A DNA stretch of 64,000 nucleotides. Origin: Phascolarctobacterium sp. (GTDB taxonomy: Bacteria; Bacillota; Negativicutes; Acidaminococcales; Acidaminococcaceae). The stretch spans positions 18,556-82,555 of the forward strand of contig JAUNIS010000006.1 in assembly GCA_030523325.1 (NCBI GenBank). Reading direction: 5' to 3'. A program made the translations under genes and the position numbers. Below, piece after piece: positions 17,954-26,836 of the stretch; positions within the stretch are counted from its first letter, which is position 1, and each line of letters begins with the position of its first letter. A model generated the notes under the pieces. The model saw nothing but the letters and a program-made list of their open reading frames with translations, searched no databases and was not told the DNA's origin.

Positions 17954-19060
17954 TTAAACGTTAAATCTAAATTCTACTACGTCGCCGTCTTGCATAACAT
18001 AGTCCTTGCCTTCGAGACGTACAAGACCCTTTTCACGAGCCGCAGCTTTTGAGCCGCAAGCAACTAAGTCGGAATAGGAAACAATTTCTGCACGAATGAA
18101 GCCGCGTTCAAAATCGGTATGAATTTTACCTGCAGCTTGAGGAGCCTTGCAACCAATATTGATAGTCCAAGCGCGAGATTCAATTTCTCCTGCAGTCAAA
18201 TAAGTTTGAAGGCCTAAAAGCTTGAAACTTGCCTTGATGAGACGAGCAAGACCAGATTCTTCCAGTCCAGCCATCTCTAAAAATTCTTTTGCTTCTTCAT
18301 CGTCAAGCTCGGCGATTTCTGCTTCTACCTTGGCGGAAATGACAACAACCTCGCTGCTTTCTTTGTCAGCAAATTCTTTTAATTTTTGCACGTAGGGATT
18401 GGCGGATGCATCAGCAGCTTCTTCTTCAGAAACATTTGCCACGTAAATGGTGGGCTTACGAGTTAAAAGCTGCATGTCTTTAGCAATTTCCATCTCATCT
18501 TCGGTTAATTCAACTTGACGAGCAGGAATTGCGTCGGACAATGCTGCGATAAATTTATCGAGAATGCCATCTTCTACGACAGCTTTTTTATCACGAGCTT
18601 TAATTAATTTAGCAACGCGTTCTTTCCGTTTTTCTACGGATTCGAGATCGGCCAGGCAAAGCTCGGTATTGATGATATCAATATCACGTAAAGGATCAAT
18701 GCCTCCTTCGACGTGAGTGATGTCGTCATTTTCAAAGCAGCGCACTACTTGAGCAATAGCATCGGTCTCACGAATGTGAGCCAAAAATTTATTGCCAAGT
18801 CCTTCGCCTTGAGCTGCGCCTTTAACAAGACCTGCGATATCAACGAAACGCATAGCTGCAGGAGTGATTTTGCGAGAATTGAACATATCACTTAAAACCT
18901 GCAATCTTTCGTCAGGAACATCTACAACACCAACATTTGGCTCGATAGTGCAGAAAGGATAATTGGCAGCTTCCGCGCCAGCTTTAGTAATTGCGTTAAA
19001 AAGTGTGCTCTTGCCAACATTCGGCAAGCCGACAATACCTACTTCAAGATTTGTGCTCAT
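17954..19060 (-). CDS. ychF: Redox/ribosome-associated GTPase/ATPase YchF
   Basis: Obg-family P-loop NTPase that prefers ATP. G1 is [11 protein letters not shown]3 [21 protein letters not shown]; the G4 region ANVSEEEA replaces the usual NKxD, the known YchF hallmark. The C-terminal TGS domain ends in VVEFRFNV, with [12 protein letters not shown] and [12 protein letters not shown] before it. 368 residues is the standard length. It is widely conserved and non-essential, linked to translation and oxidative stress response. Confidence 0.97.
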   Translation of the reverse strand: MSTNLEVGIVGLPNVGKSTLFNAITKAGAEAANYPFCTIEPNVGVVDVPDERLQVLSDMFNSRKITPAAMRFVDIAGLVKGAAQGEGLGNKFLAHIRETDAIAQVVRCFENDDITHVEGGIDPLRDIDIINTELCLADLESVEKRKERVAKLIKARDKKAVVEDGILDKFIAALSDAIPARQVELTEDEMEIAKDMQLLTRKPTIYVANVSEEEAADASANPYVQKLKEFADKESSEVVVISAKVEAEIAELDDEEAKEFLEMAGLEESGLARLIKASFKLLGLQTYLTAGEIESRAWTINIGCKAPQAAGKIHTDFERGFIRAEIVSYSDLVACGSKAAAREKGLVRLEGKDYVMQDGDVVEFRFNV

Positions 19061-19087
19061 TTTTATTCTTCTCCTTTAAATCTTTAG

Positions 19088-19252
19088 TAACAACTTTATT
19101 AATGAATGAGGATGATTTGCTCCGCAAATCTTTTGATTAAACCTGCCGAAGTTCGACTAATATCAACAGATTTAATTCATCGAGCCGCAGGCTCGATACC
19201 TTAATTACTCATTGCTCTTTGCTAATTTATTTAGATTACTAATTAAAATTTT
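19088..19252. repeat. Dispersed hairpin-bearing intergenic repeat, copy A
   Basis: The 397-base gap before the MscS gene carries GATTTGC-TCC-GCAAATC (19114-19130) and ATCGAGCC-GCA-GGCTCGAT (19179-19197) with the linker AACAGATTTAATTC and the tail ATTACTCATTGCTCTTTGC. Similar blocks occur at 34993-35172 (inverted), 38838-38927 (partial) and 40787-40910. The rest of the gap is AT-rich with a TATAAT at 19410-19415 that may be the MscS promoter. Confidence 0.6.
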
Positions 19253-19457
19253 GTTTATCGTATTATTTTACAATATATATAGAAGTAAATCAATGAAAGT
19301 CTAAAACTTAAAAGTCGGAGAAGCAAGGAAAACTTTTTTTCTGCGTAAATTTTCCGAAAATTTCTTGCAAAAAACATAAAAAATACATTTGTTGCCTTGT
19401 AAACTATGTTATAATACATTAGTCATTATTATAAAAAAATACTTAAGGAGGATTTTC

Positions 19458-20267
19458 ATGGAAACAATTCAACAAATTCTTAACTTTTCCATTGGCAAAT
19501 TAACCGTCGGCAATATCGCAAGTGCTATTATAATCTACATCGTTTGCCATATGGTCATCTCTTCCCTTTCCGGAACCATCAACAAGCTTATCACCAAAAT
19601 TAACAAAGATGAAAATTTGCAAGGCTTCTTGAAAACTGTTGTTAATGTAATACTGCACTTCGTGGCAATGTGCATCGTTGCAGAAGCAGTTGGCATTCCT
19701 ATCTCCAGCTTGCTTGCTGTTTTAGGCATGTTAGGTTTAGCAATTTCTCTCTCCGTTCAAGGCGCGCTTGCGAACGTTGCCAATGGTATCATGCTTCTCT
19801 TAACCAAACCCTTCGTTAAAGGCGATTACGTAAGTGCAGCTGGCATCGAAGGTATTGTCGAGGAGGTATCCCTTTTGGTCACTAAGGTTAAAACCCTGGA
19901 CAACAAAGATATCTTCGTTCCTAATACCGAGATGGCTTCTGGTAAAATCGTCAACTTCTCTAGCGAAGAATTACGTCGCGTAGATATCGATGTACGTGCA
20001 GGCTATAATAACGAGGTTGCTGACGTGCTCAAATCCTTGAACGAAGCAATCGCCATGACTGATGGTGCTTTAAAAGATCCCGCACCCTTTGCTCGTCTGT
20101 CAGGCTATTATGAATATTCCGTGCAGTACACTCTCCGTGTTTGGTGCAAGAGCGAAAAATATTGGGACGTTTATTTCGACCTTCTCGAAAACATTTCCAA
20201 GGCTCATGCAAAAAACGGCATCAATGGTGGCGTTCCTTCTATGAACATCAACATGCTGAACAAATAA
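19458..20267 (+). CDS. mscS: Small-conductance mechanosensitive channel, MscS family
   Basis: Inner-membrane channel that opens under tension to release solutes on hypo-osmotic shock. Three hydrophobic helices lie in residues 1-110. The pore helix is Gly/Ala-rich (GLAISLSVQGALANVANG), followed by the beta domain LLTKPFVKGDYVSAAGIEG and VTKVKTLDNKDIFVPN. 269 residues matches the minimal MscS. ATG 19458 has AAGGAGG 7 bases upstream; the frame is open further upstream but without a ribosome site. Confidence 0.92.
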   Translation: METIQQILNFSIGKLTVGNIASAIIIYIVCHMVISSLSGTINKLITKINKDENLQGFLKTVVNVILHFVAMCIVAEAVGIPISSLLAVLGMLGLAISLSVQGALANVANGIMLLLTKPFVKGDYVSAAGIEGIVEEVSLLVTKVKTLDNKDIFVPNTEMASGKIVNFSSEELRRVDIDVRAGYNNEVADVLKSLNEAIAMTDGALKDPAPFARLSGYYEYSVQYTLRVWCKSEKYWDVYFDLLENISKAHAKNGINGGVPSMNINMLNK

Positions 20268-20290
20268 TTTTCACAAGCAGATATTACAAG

Positions 20291-20317
20291 AAAGACGGCT
20301 CACGCCGTCTTTTTTAT
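20291..20317 (+). terminator. Terminator of mscS
   Basis: AAAGACGGC-TCAC-GCCGTCTTT followed by T's. Confidence 0.9.
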
Positions 20318-20366
20318 TTTAGAATTTGCTTTAGCAAAATATGTCTCGATTTTTAATAGTTAATTG

Positions 20367-20399
20367 AAAAAGTCTCGACCAAAACAGCCGAGACTTTTT
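20367..20399 (-). terminator. Terminator of lysA
   Basis: AAAAGTCTCG pairs with CGAGACTTTT (20367-20376 with 20389-20398); on the minus strand it is followed by T's. It is 10 bases after the lysA stop and is symmetrical enough to act both ways. Confidence 0.85.
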
Positions 20400-20409
20400 G
20401 CTTAAGAAA

Positions 20410-21699
20410 TTACATTTTAATTTTTGCTTCTTCAGCAAGCTTTGCGCCGAACTCGGTGCAATCGAAGGTTGCAAAATAATCGGCAGGAGTCTCTGCGCGA
20501 CGAATGAGTTTTACATTGCCATCTTCTTGAAGAAGAAGTTCTGCACTACGCAGCTTGCCATTGTAATTGTAGCCCATCGCAAAACCATGAGCACCTGCAT
20601 CGTGGATGAAAAGAACATCGCCCTTGTCAATACGAGGAAGAATGCGATCAACAGCAAATTTATCGTTGTTTTCGCACAAACCACCAGTTACATCGTACTT
20701 ATGATCGCAAACAGCACCTTCTTTACCCATAACGGTAATATGATGATAAGAGCCATAAATAGCCGGACGCATAAGGTTAGCTGCGCAAGCATCACAACCG
20801 ATATATTCTTTATAAGTATGTTTCTCGTGAATTGCCTTGGTGATGAGAGCACCGTGAGGAGCTAACATGAAACGACCGAGCTCGGTGAAAATTTTTACGT
20901 CGCCCATATCTGCAGGTACAAGGATTTCTTCATAAACCTTGCGTACACCTTCACCGATAACCATGAGATCGTTTTCATCTTGTTCAGGACGATAAGCGAT
21001 ACCGATACCGCCGGACAAGTTAATGAAGGAAATGTGTGCACCTGTTTTTTCTTTTAATTCAACAGCAACCTTGAAGAGGATGCGAGCCAATTCAGGATAG
21101 TATTCGTTAGTAACAGTATTGGAAGCTAGGAAAGCATGCATACCAAAATTTTTAACACCTTTGGATTTTAAAATTTTGTATGCTTCGATAATTTGTTCAT
21201 GAGTCATGCCATATTTTGCATCCCCAGGGTTATCCATAATATTATTGGCAATTGCAAATTTCCCGCCAGGATTATAACGGCAAGAAACAGTCTCAGGAAT
21301 ATCAGCAACCTTTTCCAAAAAATCGATATGTGTAATATCGTCCAAGTTAATGGTTACGTTTAATTTACGGGCAAGCTTAAAATCTTCGGCAGGAGTTGCG
21401 TTGGATGAGAACATAATTTCGTCGCCTTTAAAACCAACCGCATCACTCATCAAAAGTTCGGTGTAGCTAGAGCAATCGGCACCACAACCTTCTTCACGCA
21501 AAACTTGAAGAATTGCCGGGTTCGGAGTTGCTTTAACTGCAAAATATTCTTTGAATCCTTTGTTCCAGGAAAATGCTTTATACAAAGTACGAGCAGTATT
21601 ACGAATACCTGCTTCATTATAAAGATGGAACGGAGTCGGATATTGTTCGATAATAGAGTCAAGTTTCTCCTTAGAAACAAAAGGAATTTTTTTTGCCAT
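20410..21699 (-). CDS. lysA: Diaminopimelate decarboxylase-like fold-III PLP decarboxylase
   Basis: Makes lysine from meso-diaminopimelate. The N-terminal TIM barrel carries the PLP lysine in FAVKATPNP. The glycine-rich phosphate loop is INLSGGIGI, and the C-terminal barrel holds the substrate cysteine region GCDACAANLMRPAIYGSYHH and GYNYNGKLRSAELLL, typical of DapDC rather than ornithine or arginine decarboxylase. I choose ATG 21699 (MAKKIPFVSK), with AAAGGTG 7 bases upstream, over a start 19 codons earlier. It is alone, with no dap genes beside it. Confidence 0.85.
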   Translation of the reverse strand: MAKKIPFVSKEKLDSIIEQYPTPFHLYNEAGIRNTARTLYKAFSWNKGFKEYFAVKATPNPAILQVLREEGCGADCSSYTELLMSDAVGFKGDEIMFSSNATPAEDFKLARKLNVTINLDDITHIDFLEKVADIPETVSCRYNPGGKFAIANNIMDNPGDAKYGMTHEQIIEAYKILKSKGVKNFGMHAFLASNTVTNEYYPELARILFKVAVELKEKTGAHISFINLSGGIGIAYRPEQDENDLMVIGEGVRKVYEEILVPADMGDVKIFTELGRFMLAPHGALITKAIHEKHTYKEYIGCDACAANLMRPAIYGSYHHITVMGKEGAVCDHKYDVTGGLCENNDKFAVDRILPRIDKGDVLFIHDAGAHGFAMGYNYNGKLRSAELLLQEDGNVKLIRRAETPADYFATFDCTEFGAKLAEEAKIKM

Positions 21700-21854
21700 G
21701 TTTTTCACCTTTCCTTTTACAAAATATAGCGAGTTTCCCTCAAAAAATTTATACAAAAATAAATATCGGAATAATAATTAATCATACTATTAAACGAATT
21801 CATTGTCAATATAACCAAAACAAATCCTCACGAATTCAAAACGAAAATCATTAA

Positions 21855-21904
21855 TGAGAAGAATTCTCAATTTGCTTGACTACGCAATAAGGTGTGGATA
21901 TAAT
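21855..21904 (+). promoter_or_regulatory. Strong promoter with Fur-like palindrome upstream of the cbiK pair
   Basis: TTGACT (21876-21881), 17-base spacer, TATAAT (21899-21904). Seven bases upstream lies the 15-base palindrome TGAGAAGAATTCTCA (21855-21869), which matches 11 of the 14 non-central positions of the 7-1-7 Fur consensus. Iron or Fur-family metal control of the exported chelatase is an inference. Confidence 0.6.
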
Positions 21905-21969
21905 ATTAATAGTCTGTATTACAATTTTGATATAAAACGTCAATTGTATTTTTTGAAAGGAGACATCAT

Positions 21970-22962
21970 ATGAAAAATTTTAAAAAATTAGCCGTATTAT
22001 CCTGTGTTTGTGCTTCTCTGCTTGGTTTCGCGGCTACCTCTCATGCAGCATATCAATTAAGCGACGAGGTTAAAACTGCGACCCCAGCTCTTTTATCCGC
22101 AACTCAATTAGGCGTAAAAGTTAATGAAAACGAAGCACTTAAAAATCTTCCTGACAAAGATGCAATTGTTGTTATGAGCTTTGGCACAACTTATAAAGAA
22201 ACCCGTGAGAAAACTATTAACGCAACTGTTAAAGAAATTCAAGCAGCTCATCCTGGAGTAAAGGTTGTTACTGCTTATACCTCTCATATCATTATCGACC
22301 GCGTTAAAGCAAAAGAAGGCCTTGCTATCCCGACTCCCGAGGAAGCTTTAGCTCAACTTAAAGCTGACGGCTATACTCGCGTTGCTTTAACAAGCCTCGA
22401 TATTATTCCTGGCGTAGAATTTGCTTATAAGGATGCAGTGTATGCTCTTCATAAGGATGAATTCAAAAAAATGACTATCGGCACTCCCTTGATGTATTGG
22501 CAAGGTCAAGAAGGACAGGACGATGACGTAACCGATACCATGAAAGCAGCAGCTACCCAATTCCCGAAGCTAGGCAAAAAGGATGCTGTACTTTTGATGG
22601 CTCATGGCACTCCCCATCCGGCAAATGCATACTACGCAGTAATGCAAGATCGCTTAGAAGAACTTGGTCATACCAACGTATATATTTTCTCTGTAGAAGG
22701 CTGGCCTTCTTTGGAAACTGTTATTCCTAAACTGAAAGCTAAAGGCATCAAGAATATTACCTTGCAACCTCTCATGATGGTAGCAGGCGACCATGCGAAT
22801 AACGATATGGCCGGTGATGAAGACGATTCCTACAAATCCATTTTAGAAAAAGAAGGCTTTAAGGTAAGCGCATATCTCCATGGTCTTGGCGAAAATGATG
22901 CAGTTCGTGCCCTCTTCGTAAAAAAAGCAGACCAAGCTTGGGATGCTCTTCAAGGTAAATAA
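21970..22962 (+). CDS. cbiK: Exported sirohydrochlorin cobaltochelatase-like protein (periplasmic CbiK)
   Basis: Class II chelatase fold with a clear signal peptide ending SHA-A at about residue 27, so it acts outside the cytosol. Metal-site histidines appear in LMAHGTPHPANAYY and GDHANNDMAGDED; the N-terminal VVMSFGTTYKETREKT is typical of CbiK. 330 residues is a CbiK core plus leader and linker. Exported CbiK proteins are known in Desulfovibrio, where a heme or iron transport role has been suggested. It sits 2 bases before a second, cytosolic cbiK. Confidence 0.88.
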   Translation: MKNFKKLAVLSCVCASLLGFAATSHAAYQLSDEVKTATPALLSATQLGVKVNENEALKNLPDKDAIVVMSFGTTYKETREKTINATVKEIQAAHPGVKVVTAYTSHIIIDRVKAKEGLAIPTPEEALAQLKADGYTRVALTSLDIIPGVEFAYKDAVYALHKDEFKKMTIGTPLMYWQGQEGQDDDVTDTMKAAATQFPKLGKKDAVLLMAHGTPHPANAYYAVMQDRLEELGHTNVYIFSVEGWPSLETVIPKLKAKGIKNITLQPLMMVAGDHANNDMAGDEDDSYKSILEKEGFKVSAYLHGLGENDAVRALFVKKADQAWDALQGK

Positions 22963-22964
22963 AT

Positions 22965-23771
22965 ATGAAAAGCAAAAAGGCTTTAATCGTCATTAGCTTT
23001 GGATCTACCTTCACTGAAACACGTTTGCAAGATATCGGCGGTATCGAGCAATGTTTAGCAGAAGCATTCCCTGCTTACGAAAAGTTTCGTGCCTTCACCT
23101 CCAACATTATTCGCAAACGTTTAGCTGAAAAAGGACTCGTGATTGCGGATCCCGAAAGCATTTTAAAAAAATTAGTAGCAAATGGTTACGAAGAAGTAAT
23201 TCTCCAACCAACACATTTACTTCATGGCGAAGAATTCGAACAAAAAATTGAAGCTCTCAAAGAATTTTACGCTCCAAGCTTCAGAAAATTCATCGTCTCC
23301 CAGCCCTTAATCGTACAGGATAGCGACTACGAGCTCACCGCCTGTGCCATTGCCTCGCAGTTTCCTGCTCTCGGCAAGAACGAAGGCATCATACTAATGG
23401 GTCACGGCACGCCTCGTAACAATAACAAAGCATTTGGTTACACTTATAATAAAATGCAAGCCGTCTTTGATGCAATGGAGCTGCCTGTTGTCGTTGGCAC
23501 GGTTGAAGAATCTGACTCGCCCAACTTTGAAGCTGCTTTAGATTTAGTTTTGCAACGGGGCTACAAAAAAGTTCATATGTACCCGCTCATGGTCGTTGCT
23601 GGCGACCACGCCAATAACGATATGTATGGCGACGATGTCGACAGTTGGAAATGTCAAATTGAGGCTCGAGGCGTCAAAACCGAAGGTCATCTCCACGGCA
23701 TCGGCCGCAACAAAGCTGTCCAAGCTCTCTACGTAGAACATGTTCTCGAAGCCATGAGTAAGAACAAATAA
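22965..23771 (+). CDS. cbiK: Sirohydrochlorin cobaltochelatase (cytosolic CbiK)
   Basis: Inserts cobalt into sirohydrochlorin for anaerobic cobalamin synthesis. It has no signal peptide (MKSKKALIVISFGSTFTETR). The catalytic histidines are in LMGHGTPRNNNKAFGY and GDHANNDMYGDD. 268 residues is the standard CbiK size. It is clearly a paralog of the exported gene immediately upstream, sharing the same C-terminal HLHGIGRNKAVQALYV pattern. Its substrate is produced by the sirC/cobA pair of the hem operon. Iron could also be the metal, giving siroheme. Confidence 0.88.
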   Translation: MKSKKALIVISFGSTFTETRLQDIGGIEQCLAEAFPAYEKFRAFTSNIIRKRLAEKGLVIADPESILKKLVANGYEEVILQPTHLLHGEEFEQKIEALKEFYAPSFRKFIVSQPLIVQDSDYELTACAIASQFPALGKNEGIILMGHGTPRNNNKAFGYTYNKMQAVFDAMELPVVVGTVEESDSPNFEAALDLVLQRGYKKVHMYPLMVVAGDHANNDMYGDDVDSWKCQIEARGVKTEGHLHGIGRNKAVQALYVEHVLEAMSKNK

Positions 23772-23774
23772 AAA

Positions 23775-23834
23775 ATACCGATCTCCAATAAGATTAGAAA
23801 TTCATCTAATCCAGGAGGTCGGTATATTTTTTTG
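23775..23834 (+). terminator. Terminator of the cbiK pair
   Basis: ATACCGATCTCC pairs imperfectly with GGAGGTCGGTAT around an inner GATTAG/CTAATC stem, then seven T's. Confidence 0.85.
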
Positions 23835-23855
23835 CAGAAAAATTTTTCGCTTTTA

Positions 23856-24230
23856 TTATTTGTTTTCAGAATCATAAAGGACAAAGAAATCCTTAGTGTC
23901 TTTAACGACAACATTGCTAAACAAATTTCAGCAAATTTTGTTGCCATACCTATCAGACCGGCAACTAACATCCAAAAGACTGCACCCGGACCACCTAAGG
24001 CAATAGCACTAGAAACGCCAACAATATTGCCAATGCCTACACAGCTAGACAATGCTGTTGCCAAAGCTTCAAAGGATTTGATTTGACCTACGCCATCACC
24101 ACTGCCAGAGCCTTTGATATTTAATACACATTCCTTCATGGCAACGCCAAACCTTGTAAATTGCAGACCACCTAAGCGAATGGTAAAAAGCATTACGGGG
24201 CCAAACAAAAAAGCACCCAGGTGGGAACAG
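23856..24230 (-). pseudogene. Remnant of an AGCS sodium:alanine/glycine symporter
   Basis: The frame encodes the N-terminal signature of the AGCS family: LFTIRLGGLQFTRFGVAMKE, then SFEALATALSSCVGIGNIVG, ALGGPGAVFWM and GMATKFAEICLA. A complete protein would be about 450-480 residues, but homology stops after about 100. In the next frame a stretch resembling an AGCS C-terminus (VVVKDTKDFF) runs to a stop at 23856. This suggests a large internal deletion with frameshift. The extreme N-terminus (VPTWVLF) is also out of frame. No ribosome-binding site is visible. Confidence 0.75.
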
Positions 24231-24311
24231 TTTCATCATTATATTGTATGTTTATTTTATAAGTCAATAGAAAACGATTATAGATAAAAGTATTTTTTAC
24301 AAAGTTCCTAA

Positions 24312-24358
24312 AAACAAAAAATACTGGCCACAAAAGTCTTGAAACATTTTGTGGTCAG
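24312..24358 (-). terminator. Terminator of the cold-shock gene
   Basis: On the minus strand CTGACCACAAAA pairs with TTTTGTGGCCAG, one mismatch, then TATTTTTT. Confidence 0.85.
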
Positions 24359-24391
24359 CAGAAAAATTAAAATTTATGCCAAGTTAATTTT

Positions 24392-24598
24392 TTAATTGAG
24401 AATACGTACGTTACGAGCATACAAGCCTCTCTCGCCTTGCTTGCGTTCAAAACGAACCTTATCGCCTACATTTAAAGTACGATAGAAGTCGTTATGAGTA
24501 CGAATGCTTGAATAATGAACGAAAAAAACTTGGTCTTCATAGTTACGAATAAAGCCATAGCCCTTTTCATCATTAAACATTTCGACGATTCCTGTCAT
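24392..24598 (-). CDS. csp: Cold-shock-domain nucleic-acid-binding protein
   Basis: Single cold-shock domain of 68 residues. RNP1 is KGYGFIR (12-18) and RNP2 is VFFVHYSSI, the second slightly divergent from the common DIFVHFSAI. It carries a Tyr/Arg-rich insert (THNDFYRTLNVG) and a C-terminal ARNVRIL. It probably acts as an RNA chaperone. A strong promoter lies upstream (24657-24685), with GGAGG before ATG 24598. Confidence 0.9.
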   Translation of the reverse strand: MTGIVEMFNDEKGYGFIRNYEDQVFFVHYSSIRTHNDFYRTLNVGDKVRFERKQGERGLYARNVRILN

Positions 24599-24656
24599 AG
24601 CTAACCCTCCTTACCTAAAAGGATCAAGTCTATAACAGCTCCGACTTGTCAACAAT

Positions 24657-24685
24657 ATTATAAATCAGAAGCATTTTATAGTCAA
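24657..24685 (-). promoter_or_regulatory. Promoter of the cold-shock gene
   Basis: TTGACT (24680-24685), 17-base spacer, TATAAT (24657-24662) on the minus strand, leaving a leader of about 50 nt. Confidence 0.7.
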
Positions 24686-24845
24686 CCGAAAACTAAAAAT
24701 CTGCAAAAAATGACCTTTTTTTGTAAAATAACCCCCGTTTTTTGCAAGAAAAAAATTTTTTCAAAAATTTTTTTAGAATCAAAAACACATCATCTTGTGC
24801 CAAACATAAAAATTAACTATGAATCACACAAGACAGTTCACAGAA

Positions 24846-24863
24846 TTTTCACAACTGTGAAAA
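24846..24863. promoter_or_regulatory. Palindromic site upstream of the pseudopilin operon
   Basis: TTTTCACA-AC-TGTGAAAA, two perfect 8-base arms, 50 bases before the first pilus gene, in the 316-base divergent gap after csp. It could be an operator; no regulator is assigned. Confidence 0.4.
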
Positions 24864-24914
24864 ATGCTTATAGGGGATAAAAATTTTTTGGTGAATTTTT
24901 ATTAGCGAAAGGAG

Positions 24915-25964
24915 GTGAAAAAAATTCTGCGGCTTCAAAAATTCACTGATAAAGAACGCATGATCTTTTACAAGCAGCTTGCCATAATTTTACACAGCGG
25001 CCTGCCCATCTTAAAGGGAATTCAACTTATGAATCAACGCGTGGATAAAAAATTGCAAATTATCTGCGACGGACTTTACAAGGATTTAACAAGAGGCAAC
25101 ACTTTAGCAGCAGGCATGCGCAGGCAAAAACATTTCTTTAACGATTTAGGTGTAATGCTTATCAGCGCCGGAGAAGAAAGCGGTAGATTGGAAGAGGTAG
25201 CATCAGAGTTGGCTAAATATTATGAAAAACAAGCCGAACTAAAAAAATTTATTTTCAAAGCTACCCTTTACCCTATGTTTCTCTTGACAGCATCCATTGG
25301 CGTATTCCTTTTCTTTACCTTTTATGTTTTGCCCGTACTCGCTACCGCCTATGCGTCTATGCATGTTAAACCACAAGGCTTGTTGGCGATAATTATGGAT
25401 GTGCAAGTATTTGTCAGCACGCATCTATTACTTGTAGCTCTTGTACTAGTAGGATTATTCTTGCTTGTTTGGCGTATGAAAAACAAATTCTTAGATTTAC
25501 TAAAAAAAGTTCCTCTCGTCGGGAAGCTGTATTTTTTAATTTTAGAGATACGTTTTTGCAAATTAATGGCACTACTTTTAAACAGCGGCGTAGGAATTGT
25601 GCATGCGGTAACAATAACGACCAACGTTATTGACGATGACAAATGCAAACGCAAGCTTCAATTGTTTCAAACAAGATTACAAAAGGGTGCGGAAATCGGC
25701 AATGCTTCAAGTAGCCTAACTGGTTGGCTCTCTCCCATAGCCTTAGATTTGATTAATATGGGTGCAGTCACTGGTTATTTGCCTCAGATGTTAAATGAAG
25801 CAGCGTCTATTAGTGAAGAAGATTTGCAGAACGGCCTAGACCAACTAAAAGAAACCATCTCACCCATCATGCTGCTTTTCGCGGCACTCGTCACGGCTGG
25901 AGTCGTAAGCTCAGTCGTGGGACCATTATTCAATTTAATTTCGGCTTTGCCCGAACACAGTTAG
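24915..25964 (+). CDS. Type II secretion/type IV pilus inner-membrane platform protein (ComGB/GspF/PilC-like)
   Basis: Assembly platform for a pseudopilus. The protein has two GspF repeats (FYKQLAIILHSGLPILKGI at 17-35 and CKLMALLLNSGVGIVHAVT in the second half) and three long hydrophobic segments, the last near the C-terminus. No ATG precedes the conserved start. The GTG at 24915 overlaps the perfect AGGAGGTG ribosome site; an in-frame ATT at 24924 would have ideal spacing. First gene of a six-gene operon that lacks a local ATPase. Confidence 0.85.
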   Translation: MKKILRLQKFTDKERMIFYKQLAIILHSGLPILKGIQLMNQRVDKKLQIICDGLYKDLTRGNTLAAGMRRQKHFFNDLGVMLISAGEESGRLEEVASELAKYYEKQAELKKFIFKATLYPMFLLTASIGVFLFFTFYVLPVLATAYASMHVKPQGLLAIIMDVQVFVSTHLLLVALVLVGLFLLVWRMKNKFLDLLKKVPLVGKLYFLILEIRFCKLMALLLNSGVGIVHAVTITTNVIDDDKCKRKLQLFQTRLQKGAEIGNASSSLTGWLSPIALDLINMGAVTGYLPQMLNEAASISEEDLQNGLDQLKETISPIMLLFAALVTAGVVSSVVGPLFNLISALPEHS

Positions 25965-25974
25965 GAGGAAAAAA

Positions 25975-26355
25975 ATGTTAAAAACTATTCGCAAACAAGG
26001 AGGCTTCACTCTAATTGAAGTCGTAGCTGCAGCCGCAATTATCGGCATCATGGCAACCATGCTTTTGCCTAATTTATCTGGTGCTAACGATCGCGTTAAA
26101 AACGCAAAGCTTAGCAGCGATTTGGCAACCATTGACCAAGCAGTTCAACTTTATCGTTTGGACAATGGCACGGTTCCCACTAATTTATCCGATCTTCAAC
26201 CAGATTATTTAGGTGCTCAAGCAGAACTTAAGGATGCTAAAGGTGGAGAATTTACTTATGCTTCTGTTGATGAGGGTTCTGCTTATACACTTTCTGGTCA
26301 AAATTCTAAGGGTGAAGCTGTTGCCTCTCCTGGTAGTAAAACAACTACCGAATAA
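25975..26355 (+). CDS. Major pseudopilin (ComGC/GspG-like)
   Basis: Prepilin with a short basic leader and processing site G-FTLIEV (Gly before Phe+1, Glu at +5), followed by a hydrophobic helix VAAAAIIGIMATMLLPNL. 126 residues with no cysteines in the soluble part. AGGAGG lies 7 bases before ATG 25975. It should be cleaved by a prepilin peptidase not encoded in this window. In Firmicutes such proteins form the competence pseudopilus. Confidence 0.88.
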   Translation: MLKTIRKQGGFTLIEVVAAAAIIGIMATMLLPNLSGANDRVKNAKLSSDLATIDQAVQLYRLDNGTVPTNLSDLQPDYLGAQAELKDAKGGEFTYASVDEGSAYTLSGQNSKGEAVASPGSKTTTE

Positions 26356-26362
26356 TTAGGCT

Positions 26363-26836
26363 GTGCAAGCCAAAATTAATACGCAAAGAGGATTCATGTT
26401 GCTTGATGTCTTATCAGCTTGTGCATTAATTACGTTCATCTCGCTCTCGGTTTTTACTGCTAATGAGCATTTCAATACTACACTAAAAATGAACAAGGTC
26501 CGCACAGCAGCAGCAATCTTTGCGCAGGATTTACGAAGACTTCAAAGGTATACCATGTTTCAAAGCAGTGGTACGGGTTTAACGATAAAAACGAAAAATG
26601 GTACCGAGTACCGCGTGAATCAAGGACTTACCGTTAAAAGGACAGTAAATTTTAAAGATATAGGATGTGATGGGGTGTATTTTAGCAAAAGCTTAAGCAC
26701 CGGGTCATTCTCGGCTACTGGTACACCTGCTTATACTGGAGATTACGAATTAAGACACAAAGAATTAGAAAATTTTTCGTGCACTTTATCCCTCCAACCG
26801 GTTACAGGAAGGGTGATTATACTTGAAGGCCAATAA
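26363..26836 (+). CDS. Minor pseudopilin (ComGD-like)
   Basis: The N-terminus AKINTQRG-FMLLDVLSAC has the prepilin cleavage glycine but Asp instead of Glu at +5. One hydrophobic helix follows and then a beta-rich domain of about 120 residues with FKDIGCDGVYFSKSLSTG. The start at 26363 is GTG (reads as CAAGC after it), 7 bases after the major pilin stop. Assigned by position and N-terminal pattern. Confidence 0.7.
   Translation: MQAKINTQRGFMLLDVLSACALITFISLSVFTANEHFNTTLKMNKVRTAAAIFAQDLRRLQRYTMFQSSGTGLTIKTKNGTEYRVNQGLTVKRTVNFKDIGCDGVYFSKSLSTGSFSATGTPAYTGDYELRHKELENFSCTLSLQPVTGRVIILEGQ

Noticed and set aside
21700..21969. Cobalamin riboswitch upstream of the cbiK pair
   Set aside because: The gap is too short and lacks the B12 box; it has a standard promoter and a Fur-like palindrome instead.
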